Part shown: one piece after another, positions 20,121-27,335 of the stretch
Numbering within the stretch: position 1 is the first letter of the stretch
How the letters are laid out: every line of letters begins with the position of its first letter
Source of the DNA: Streptomyces sp. TSRI0281
GTDB lineage: Bacteria; Actinomycetota; Actinomycetes; Streptomycetales; Streptomycetaceae
NCBI RefSeq assembly: GCF_001905125.1
Contig: NZ_LWLE01000001.1
Location: 294,826 to 358,825, forward strand
Direction: 5' to 3'
Length of the DNA stretch: 64,000 bases
Made by a program: the position numbers and the translations under genes
The notes under the pieces: generated by a model
The model's database searches: none
What the model was told of the DNA's origin: nothing
What the model saw: the letters and a program-made list of their open reading frames with translations, nothing else

Positions 20121-21019
20121 GCGCCAGCAATGCACCCGGTGCCGTGCGGACGGCGCCGTCGAAGAAGCCCGAGCAGTCGTCCGTACCGAGGAAGAAGCGG
20201 AATCTGCGGCGTCCGCTCGTCTACGTCCTGCTCTCGTTCGGCCTGCTGATCATGTCGGCGCCCTTCCTCTGGATGGGGCTCTCCGCCTTCAAGACGACCA
20301 GCGAACTGTCGGCCAGCCCGCCGGTGTGGATTCCCACCGAGTGGACCCTGGAGAACTTCCGGCAGCTGCTCGACAAGCTGGATCTGCCGCTGTACTTCAT
20401 GAACTCCGTGATCGTCGCGGTGCTGGTCACCGTCTCGAACCTGGTGTTCTGCTCGATGCTCGGCTACGCGCTGGCCAAGCTGAACTTCGTCGGCAAGAAC
20501 AAGATCTTCGGTCTGGTTCTCGGCGCTCTGATGGTCCCCGGCAACCTGATGCTGCTGCCGCTCTTCGTGCTGATGAGCAAGCTCCAGCTGATCGACTCGT
20601 ACGCGGGTCTGGTGCTGCCGTTCGCCGCCGGAGCCTTCGGGGTCTTCCTGATGCGGCAGTTCATGCAGTCGATCCCGGACGAGCTGCTGGAAGCGGCGCG
20701 GATGGACGGCGCCGGTGAGTGGTACATCTTCTGGCGGATCGTGATGCCGCTGGTGAAGCCCGCTCTCGCGACGCTCTCGATCTTCACCTTCCTCGGCTCC
20801 TGGAACAACTTCGTCTGGCCGCTGATCGCGACCAACGATCCCGACAAGTACACGCTCCCGGTCGCTCTCGCGACGTTCGCCACGGACCCCAACAAGGCCG
20901 GTGGCTCCAACGGGATGCTGATGGCCGGAGCGTTCCTGGTCGTGCTGCCGGTGCTGATCCTCTTCATCGCACTGCAGCGGCACTTCACCCAGGGCATCGC
21001 CACGGCGGGCATGAAGTAG
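20117..21019 (+). CDS. Carbohydrate ABC transporter permease 2 (UgpE/MalG-like)
   Basis: A 300-aa inner-membrane permease with an N-terminal basic tail, six membrane segments and the EAA motif (ELLEAARMDGAGEWYIFWRIVMPLVKP) near residues 195-220. It is translationally coupled to permease 1 through ATGA. The beta-glucosidase gene follows 108 bp downstream with no terminator between, so uptake and hydrolysis are probably co-transcribed. Confidence 0.94.
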   Translation: MSASNAPGAVRTAPSKKPEQSSVPRKKRNLRRPLVYVLLSFGLLIMSAPFLWMGLSAFKTTSELSASPPVWIPTEWTLENFRQLLDKLDLPLYFMNSVIVAVLVTVSNLVFCSMLGYALAKLNFVGKNKIFGLVLGALMVPGNLMLLPLFVLMSKLQLIDSYAGLVLPFAAGAFGVFLMRQFMQSIPDELLEAARMDGAGEWYIFWRIVMPLVKPALATLSIFTFLGSWNNFVWPLIATNDPDKYTLPVALATFATDPNKAGGSNGMLMAGAFLVVLPVLILFIALQRHFTQGIATAGMK

Positions 21020-21127
21020 CCCGCCCGACCCGAACGCCCCCTCCGGAACACCCCGGACATGTACGAGGCCCCGCCCCACACCCCGGCGGCGGCCACACCC
21101 CTTCACGCAGCAGAAAGACATTTCGTG

Positions 21128-22330
21128 ATGACTCACACCACGGTCCCGTTCCCCGAAGGCTTCCTGTGGGGTGCCTCCACGGCCGCCCACCAGATCGAGG
21201 GCAACAACACCAACAGCGACTGGTGGGTCAAGGAACACTCCACCGGCACGCACATCCAGGAGCCCAGCCTGGACGCCTGTGACAGCTACCACCGCTGGAA
21301 CGAGGACATGGACGTCCTGGCCGGTCTCGGCTTCACGGACTACCGGTTCTCCATCGAGTGGGCGCGGATCGAGCCCGCCGAGGGCCAGTTCTCCCGGGCC
21401 GAGCTCGCCCACTACCGGCGCATGGTCGACGGTGCCATCGAGCGCGGCCTGCGCCCGATGATCACCCTGCACCACTTCACCGTGCCGCAGTGGTTCGAGG
21501 CGCGCGGCGGCTGGACCGCCGACGGCGCCGTCGAGCTCTTCGCCCGCTACGTCGCGGCCTGCGCACCGGTGATCTCCGAGGGCGTCAGCCACGTCTGCAC
21601 CATCAACGAGCCGAACATGATCGCCGTGATGGCCGGCCAGGCCAAGCGCGGTGACATCGGCTTCCCGCCCGCCGGTCTGCCGACCCCGGACGACGAGACG
21701 ACCCAGGCCGTCATCGCCGCCCACCACGCGGCCGTCAAGGAGGTCCGGGCGATCGACGCGGGCATCCAGGTCGGCTGGACCATCGCCAACCAGGTCTACC
21801 AGGCGCTCCCGGGGGCCGAGGACGTGACCGCCGCCTACCGCCACCCGCGTGAGGACATCTTCATCGAGGCGTCCCGCGGCGACGACTGGATCGGCGTCCA
21901 GTCCTACACCCGCACCATGATCGGCGCCGAGGGCCCGATCCCGACCGCGGACGACGCCGAGCGCACCCTGACGCAGTGGGAGTACTACCCCTCCGCCGTG
22001 GGCCACGCCCTGCGCCACACCGCCGGGATCCTCGGCAACGGGGTCCCGCTGATCGTCACGGAGAACGGCATCGCCACCGATGTCGACACGCGCCGCGTCG
22101 ACTACTACACCGGTGCGCTGAGCGAGGTCGCCTCCGCGCTGGAGGATGGCCTCAACATCCAGGGCTACCTGGCATGGAGCGCCCTGGACAACTACGAGTG
22201 GGGCTCCTACAAGCCCACCTTCGGTCTGATCGGCTGGAACCCGGAGACGTTCGAGCGGCTGCCGAAGCCGTCCGCCGTCTGGCTGGGCGAGATGGGCCGC
22301 AGCCGCACGCTGCCGCACATCACCGGCTGA
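21128..22330 (+). CDS. GH1 beta-glucosidase, short form
   Basis: Cytoplasmic retaining beta-glycosidase of 400 aa that would split imported beta-linked oligosaccharides. Hallmarks: FLWGASTAAHQIEG at the N-terminus, acid/base Glu161 in TINEPN, nucleophile Glu312 in VTENG, and WSALDNYEW near 350. It is about 50-80 residues shorter than classical GH1 enzymes, with loops missing between the two catalytic Glu, and the end after DNYEW lacks the usual GYSKRFG form. The start ATG 21128 is preceded in frame by GTG 21125; the ribosome-binding site is weak. It is followed by a 16-bp-stem terminator. Confidence 0.9.
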   Translation: MTHTTVPFPEGFLWGASTAAHQIEGNNTNSDWWVKEHSTGTHIQEPSLDACDSYHRWNEDMDVLAGLGFTDYRFSIEWARIEPAEGQFSRAELAHYRRMVDGAIERGLRPMITLHHFTVPQWFEARGGWTADGAVELFARYVAACAPVISEGVSHVCTINEPNMIAVMAGQAKRGDIGFPPAGLPTPDDETTQAVIAAHHAAVKEVRAIDAGIQVGWTIANQVYQALPGAEDVTAAYRHPREDIFIEASRGDDWIGVQSYTRTMIGAEGPIPTADDAERTLTQWEYYPSAVGHALRHTAGILGNGVPLIVTENGIATDVDTRRVDYYTGALSEVASALEDGLNIQGYLAWSALDNYEWGSYKPTFGLIGWNPETFERLPKPSAVWLGEMGRSRTLPHITG

Positions 22331-22346
22331 CCGACCACCCCTGACC

Positions 22347-22413
22347 GGGAGCCACCTGACGGCTCCCTCCGGTACGGGAGCCGGCGCACCTGACGGCCGC
22401 CGGCTCCCGTACC
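22347..22413 (+). terminator. Tandem hairpins ending the sugar-importer operon
   Basis: A small hairpin GGGAGCC (22347-22353)/GGCTCCC (22361-22367) is followed by a perfect 16-bp stem, GGTACGGGAGCCGGCG (22371-22386) with its complement at 22398-22413. The two loops share the sequence ACCTGACGG, so one probably arose from the other. Confidence 0.8.
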
Positions 22414-22680
22414 TCCCCGGCGTCGTCGGCGCTTGTCGCCGATACCGCCGTCCGCCGTCCGCCGTCCGGTGCGGCCGGAGCCCCACAGCTCCGGCCGCCC
22501 GCGCACATCCGGGGCTCCGCCGCCCGCCGGGCCGCACTGCGTCACACCCCCGCACGCCCCCGCACCACCCCCGCGTCATGCCCCGCCCTGTCACACCTAC
22601 GGCCGCCGCCGTCGCGCGGCCGTCGCCGAGCACGCCACGAATTCCCCCTTCCCCCTTCTGCCACAGGGAGCTGGACCTTC
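22414..22680. other. Intergenic region before the GH144-like gene
   Basis: Very C-rich sequence with a short tandem CCGTCCGCCGT motif near 22445-22470. No gene is supported. It should carry the promoter of the downstream gene, but I cannot place one. Confidence 0.4.
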
Positions 22681-24201
22681 ATGGACCGTCGCACGTTTCT
22701 CGCCGCCACAGGGACAGGGGCCGCGGCCCTCTCCCTCGGGCCCGTAGCCACGCCCGCCACCGCCGCACCGTCGCCCGCCCGCACCGCCGGGTCCGCGGCC
22801 GGAGCGGGCCGCGGCGCCCATTCCCTGCACTCCGTCGACAGCGGGCAGCTGCTGCGCTGGTTCCGCGACACCTACCGCTCGATCGAGGCGATGACGACCG
22901 ACTTCGGTCTCGCCACCGACAAGATCGACGTCAGCGGCTCCGGCGCTCCCGTGCGGTCCCGCCAGACCTCGCCCACCAACATCGGCTGCGGTCTGTGGTC
23001 GACCGTCGCCGCCGCCGGGCTCGGGGTGATCGGCGAGGGCGCGATGCTCCGCAAGCTGGAGCGCACCGTCGCGGCCGTCGAGAAGCTGGAGCGCCACCAC
23101 GGCTTCTGGCTCAACTGGTACGACGCGCACGACGGTTCGGTGCTGACCCAGTGGCCCGGCACCGGCGACCCCGTCCGCCCGTTCCTCTCCTCGGTCGACA
23201 ACGCCTGGCTGGTCACCGGACTGCGGATCGCCGCCGACGCCGCGCCGTCGCTGCGCCCGCGCATCGCGCGCATCCTCGCGGACGCCGACTGGTCGTACTA
23301 CTACACGCCCTTCGACCCGGCCGACCCGGTCGCGGGCCCCGGCCAGTTGCGCGGCGGGTTCTGGACCGACACCGAGGAGCCCACGGGCCACCACTACGGG
23401 GCGCTCAACACCGAGCCCCGGATGGCCAGTTACCTGGGCATCGCGGACGGCTCGCTGCCCGGTGACCACTACTGGCACCTGCTGCGCACGATGCTTCCCG
23501 AGCACGGGCAGGAGCAGTATCCGCAGGGCGGTTACGTCGCCATGGACGGCGTACGCGTCTGGCAGGGGCACTACACCCACCGCGGCCGGAAGATCGTCCC
23601 CACCTGGGGCGGCTCGATGTTCGAGGCGCTGATGGTGCCGCTGTTCGTGCCGGAGCCGGAGTGGTCGCCGCGGTCCTGGGGCCGTAACCACCAGCGCTAC
23701 GTCCGGAGCCAGATCGAGCACGGTATGCGGGAGGCGGAGTACGGGTACTGGGGCTTCTCCCCCTCGAACATCCCCGAGGGCGGCTACCAGGAGTACGGCG
23801 TCGACGCGCTCGGCATGCAGGTGGACGGTTACGCCTCCAACACCGACCGGACGTACACCACCGACGGCGAGCCGCTGCCGCCCGCGTCCGCGTTCACCAA
23901 TGGCGTGGTCACCCCGCACGCCTCGTTCCTCGCCCTTCCGTACGCCCCCCAGGAGGCGGTCGCCAACCTGCGGGCGCTGGACCGGGACTTCGGCGCGTAC
24001 CACGACGGTTACGGCTTCCGGGACTCCGTGAACGTCGGCACCGGCCGGGTCAGCGACTTCATGCTCGCCCTCGACCAGGGCATGATCGCGGCGGCGCTGG
24101 CCCAGGCGATCCGCCCCGGTCTGCTGCAGGCGCCGTTCCGGACCGGCGGTTTCCGCTCCCGGGTGCGCCCGCTGCTCGCCAAGGAGCGTTTCTCCATCTG
24201 A
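22681..24201 (+). CDS. Tat-exported glycoamylase-domain hydrolase (GH144-like, PF10091 type)
   Basis: A 506-aa secreted protein. A Tat signal (DRRTFLAAT, residues 2-10, then an Ala-rich stretch to about 30) precedes an alpha/alpha-barrel hydrolase. The C-terminal 200 residues show the family pattern YWGFSPSNIPEGGYQEYGVDA, then TPHASFLALPYAPQEAV, GYGFRDSVN and ALDQGMI. The family includes endo-beta-1,2-glucanases (GH144), but activity within it is mixed, so beta-1,2-glucan cleavage is inference. An AGGGAG site lies 9-10 nt before the ATG. It follows the importer operon and likely generates the oligosaccharides that are imported and cut by the GH1 enzyme. Confidence 0.8.
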   Translation: MDRRTFLAATGTGAAALSLGPVATPATAAPSPARTAGSAAGAGRGAHSLHSVDSGQLLRWFRDTYRSIEAMTTDFGLATDKIDVSGSGAPVRSRQTSPTNIGCGLWSTVAAAGLGVIGEGAMLRKLERTVAAVEKLERHHGFWLNWYDAHDGSVLTQWPGTGDPVRPFLSSVDNAWLVTGLRIAADAAPSLRPRIARILADADWSYYYTPFDPADPVAGPGQLRGGFWTDTEEPTGHHYGALNTEPRMASYLGIADGSLPGDHYWHLLRTMLPEHGQEQYPQGGYVAMDGVRVWQGHYTHRGRKIVPTWGGSMFEALMVPLFVPEPEWSPRSWGRNHQRYVRSQIEHGMREAEYGYWGFSPSNIPEGGYQEYGVDALGMQVDGYASNTDRTYTTDGEPLPPASAFTNGVVTPHASFLALPYAPQEAVANLRALDRDFGAYHDGYGFRDSVNVGTGRVSDFMLALDQGMIAAALAQAIRPGLLQAPFRTGGFRSRVRPLLAKERFSI

Positions 24202-24212
24202 GGGTGCGGGTC

Positions 24213-24243
24213 GGCCGGCCGGGGCCTCGTTTCCCGGCCGGCC
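24213..24243 (+). terminator. Terminator after the GH144-like gene
   Basis: GGCCGGCCGGG (24213-24223) pairs with CCCGGCCGGCC (24233-24243), 9-nt loop, 12 bp after the stop. Further GGTCGGTCGGCC repeats follow. Confidence 0.65.
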
Positions 24244-24330
24244 GGTCGGTCGGCCGGTCGGTCGGCCGGCTCCGGGGGCAGCGGGGCCTCCGGGTAGCGG
24301 GTCACCGAGGGTGGACATAGCCTCACAAAG

Positions 24331-26448
24331 GTGATGCCGCCTGTGATGCGTATCCGGAGTCCGATACCCGGCAGGGCCCTGCTCACCGCCTTGCTGGCGG
24401 TGTGCTGGCTCGCACTGCCCGCCGCTGTGACCGCACGGGCCGACGGCCCTGCCACGCTGTCCCGCGACGGGCAGATCACCGACAAGGTGGGGGCGCTCGG
24501 CGATCGTCGGGCGCCGGTCGCGGCGGCCCTCGACCGGCTCTACGCGGACCGCCGCGTCCAGCTCTTCGTGGTGTACGTACGTGATTTCTCCGGCCGGTCC
24601 GCGCAGACCTGGGCCGATGAGACCGCGAACCGCAACGGTCTGGGCCAGGACGACGTGCTGCTCTCCGTCGCCACCCACGACCGGCAGTACGCCTACTCCG
24701 TCGACGCGGGTTCCCGGCTCACCGACTCCCAGCTCCATGACGTGGCGGCCACCGCGATCGAACCCGCCCTCCGGGAGAACGACTGGGCCGGTGCCGCGAT
24801 CGGAGCGGCCGACGGCTACTCCGCCGTGCTGGCCGGGCAGCCGATACCGACCCCCGCCCTCACACCGGGCCCCGCCGACCCCGGAACGGGCTCCTCCAAC
24901 TCCACGAGCGCCGGGGATCTGGTCCTGCCGGTGGCCCTTGTCGTCGGTGCGGGCGCGGTCGCCGTCTATGCGTACACCCGGCGCAAACGGCGTATGACGG
25001 GCCGCACGACCCCCGCCGCGAGCGGGTGGGGCGGCGGGGGCAGTGCGCCGGAGCCGCCGACGCCCCTGCCCGAACTCGACGCACAGGCGAAGGGAGTGCT
25101 GGTGGACACCGATGACGCGGTGCGCACCAGCGAGGAGGAACTCGGCTTCGCCACCGCCCAGTTCGGCGAGGAGGCCGCCGCGCCCTTCACCGAGGCCGTC
25201 ACCCGGGCGAAGACCGAGCTGACCGCCGCCTTCCGGCTGCGCCAGCAGCTCGACGACGCCTTCCCCGAGGACGACGCGACGCGCCGCCGGATGCTCGACG
25301 AGATCATCAGCCGCTGCGCGGACGCCAATGAACGGCTCGACACGGTGTCCGAGGACTTCGACCGGCTGCGCGCCCTGGAACGTACCGCTCCGCAGGCCCT
25401 GGCCACCGTCGAGACCACGTTCCGCGAGCTCACCGGGCGGATCACGGCCGCCGAGGGGACCCTGACCGGACTGCGCGGCCGGTACGCGGACTCGGCCGTG
25501 ACTCCCGTGGCGGACGGCATCGAGCAGGCCAAGGACCGGCTCGTCTTCGCCACGGCGAGCCTCAACCAGGCCCGCCAGGCGGTGGACGACGGCGACAACG
25601 CCAAGGCCGCGGTGTACGTCCGGGCCTCCGAGGGGGCGGTCGGGCAGGCGGCCACCCTGGCCGACGCCGTGGACCGGCGGGCCGCGGAACTCGGCGAGGC
25701 GGCGGACAGGCTCCCGGCGGCGCTCACCGAGACGGAGACGGACCTGGCCGACGCGGGCGGTCTGCTGGAAGGCACCGCGGAGGGGGTCCCGACCGCGGAT
25801 CTGCGCGGCCGGATCGCCCGCGCCGAGTCGGTGCTCACCGATGTGCGCGGTGAGGTGGCGGCCGGTCGTCACGACCCCATCGACGCGCTGCGCAGGGTGG
25901 AGGAGGCGGACACCGCGCTGGACGAGGCGCTGGCCGGGGCCCGCGAGCAGGAGCAGGGCCACCGGCGGGCGCGGTCGCTCCTCGATCAGGCGATGCTCAC
26001 CGCCCGTTCCGCGATCGCGGCGGCGGCCGACTACATCACCACGAACCGGGGCGCGGTCGGCAGCCAGGCCCGCACCCGTCTCGCGGAGGCCCAGCGGCGC
26101 TGGGAGCGGGCCGGGGAACTGGCGGGGACAAACGACGCGCAGGGCGCGCTGGCCGAGGCGCAGCAGGCGGACGCGCTGGCCGGGCAGGCGCGGAGCCTGG
26201 CCGAACAGGACGTACGCGGCTTCGGTAACCAGCAGGGTCCGGGTGGCGGCATGGGCGGAGGGAGCGGCGGCATGGGCGGGGCGGTGCTCGGCGGCATCAT
26301 CCTCGGCGGACTGCTCGGCGGGGGCGGTCGGGGCGGGGGCATGGGCGGCGGCATGGGCGGGGGCTTCGGGGGCGGGTCCCTCGGCGGGCCGGGCAGTTTC
26401 GGCGGCGGGGGCACCCGTGGCCGGCGGGGCGGCGGAGGCCGCTTCTGA
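24331..26448 (+). CDS. TPM-domain membrane protein with long coiled coil and Gly/Met-rich tail
   Basis: A 705-aa exported membrane protein. A signal peptide (to about residue 38) precedes a TPM domain (about 45-165, with VGALGDRRAPVAAALDRL and DDVLLSVATHDRQYAYSVD), a membrane segment near 195-215, about 400 residues of Ala/Glu/Arg-rich coiled coil, and a tail of GGGMGGG repeats with a hydrophobic patch (GAVLGGIILGGLLGG). TPM proteins link to envelope maintenance. TAGCCT at 24318-24323 is 7 nt before the GTG start, fitting a leaderless transcript. The next gene encodes PspA, suggesting a shared membrane-stress role. Confidence 0.88.
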   Translation: MMPPVMRIRSPIPGRALLTALLAVCWLALPAAVTARADGPATLSRDGQITDKVGALGDRRAPVAAALDRLYADRRVQLFVVYVRDFSGRSAQTWADETANRNGLGQDDVLLSVATHDRQYAYSVDAGSRLTDSQLHDVAATAIEPALRENDWAGAAIGAADGYSAVLAGQPIPTPALTPGPADPGTGSSNSTSAGDLVLPVALVVGAGAVAVYAYTRRKRRMTGRTTPAASGWGGGGSAPEPPTPLPELDAQAKGVLVDTDDAVRTSEEELGFATAQFGEEAAAPFTEAVTRAKTELTAAFRLRQQLDDAFPEDDATRRRMLDEIISRCADANERLDTVSEDFDRLRALERTAPQALATVETTFRELTGRITAAEGTLTGLRGRYADSAVTPVADGIEQAKDRLVFATASLNQARQAVDDGDNAKAAVYVRASEGAVGQAATLADAVDRRAAELGEAADRLPAALTETETDLADAGGLLEGTAEGVPTADLRGRIARAESVLTDVRGEVAAGRHDPIDALRRVEEADTALDEALAGAREQEQGHRRARSLLDQAMLTARSAIAAAADYITTNRGAVGSQARTRLAEAQRRWERAGELAGTNDAQGALAEAQQADALAGQARSLAEQDVRGFGNQQGPGGGMGGGSGGMGGAVLGGIILGGLLGGGGRGGGMGGGMGGGFGGGSLGGPGSFGGGGTRGRRGGGGRF

Positions 26449-26557
26449 CCCCTTCCGCTCCCCTCCCCCGTTCTCGTACCTCTCGCCTCTCGCCTCTCGC
26501 TTCTCACCTCTTCCCGCCCTCTGTTCGTCCTCTGTTCGTCGTCGAAGGAGCAGCGCC
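26449..26557 (+). other. Pyrimidine-rich spacer with short tandem repeats
   Basis: Nearly pure C/T on the plus strand, with CTCTCGC units repeated about 26480-26500 and CCTCTGTTCGT twice near 26518-26539. It separates the TPM and pspA genes. No hairpin or promoter is evident. Confidence 0.6.
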
Positions 26558-27271
26558 ATGACCAAGCAGACCATTCTCGGCCGCGTCACTCAGCTGGCGA
26601 AGGCCAACATCAACGCCCTGATCGACCAGGCGGAGGACCCGCAGAAGATGCTGGATCAGCTGATCCGGGACTACACGAACAACATCGCGGAGGCCGAGCA
26701 GGCGGTGGCCGCCACCATCGGCAACCTCCGGCTGATGGAGCAGGACCACCGGGAGGACGTCGACGCGGCGGCCGAGTGGGGCGGGAAGGCGCTCGCGGCC
26801 AGCCGGAAGGCCGACGAGCTGCGCGCGGCGGGCTCGGCGGCCGAGGCGGACACGTTCGACAACCTGGCCAAGGTCGCCCTGGGCCGTCAGCTCCGGTCGG
26901 AGCAGGAGGCGAGGACGGCGGAGCCGACCATCGCCTCGCAGACGGAGGTGGTGGACAAGCTCAAGTCGGGCCTGGACCAGATGAAGGGCAAGCTGACGGA
27001 GCTGACGTCCAAGCGCGACGAGCTGGTCGCACGCGCCAAGTCGGCCCAGGCGCAGAACCGGATGATGGACGCCGTCAAGAACATCGACGTGCTCGACCCG
27101 ACGAGCGAGCTGAGCCGCTTCGAGGACAAGGTCCGGCGCGAGGAGGCCAGGGCACTGGGAAAGCAGGAGCTTGCCGCGTCGTCGCTGGACGCCCAGTTCG
27201 AGCAGCTGGACAGCCTGGGCGAGAGCGCGGAGGTGGCAGCGCGGCTGGCGGCCCTGAAGGCGGGCTCGTAA
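26558..27271 (+). CDS. pspA: PspA/IM30 family membrane-stress protein
   Basis: A 237-aa coiled-coil protein of the PspA/Vipp1 (bacterial ESCRT-III-like) family, which binds stressed membranes. It begins TKQTILGRVTQLAKANINALIDQAEDPQKMLDQLIRD, the conserved amphipathic helix and first helix, followed by continuous heptads to about residue 225. GAAGGAG lies 7 nt before the ATG. No PspB/C partners are next to it; the upstream TPM-coiled-coil membrane protein is the obvious candidate partner. Confidence 0.94.
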   Translation: MTKQTILGRVTQLAKANINALIDQAEDPQKMLDQLIRDYTNNIAEAEQAVAATIGNLRLMEQDHREDVDAAAEWGGKALAASRKADELRAAGSAAEADTFDNLAKVALGRQLRSEQEARTAEPTIASQTEVVDKLKSGLDQMKGKLTELTSKRDELVARAKSAQAQNRMMDAVKNIDVLDPTSELSRFEDKVRREEARALGKQELAASSLDAQFEQLDSLGESAEVAARLAALKAGS

Positions 27272-27335
27272 CGCGAGGCCACAGACCGCGGCACCCGACC
27301 GCGGTCCGGCTTCCCCTCCCGCCCGCTCCCCCGGC

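Noticed and set aside
22597..26589. 1330-aa open frame on the minus strand across the GH144-like, TPM and pspA genes
   Set aside because: It is antisense to three genes with clear domains. Its composition (His/Arg/Gly/Val-rich) is the usual mirror of GC3-biased coding sequence, with no recognisable domain.
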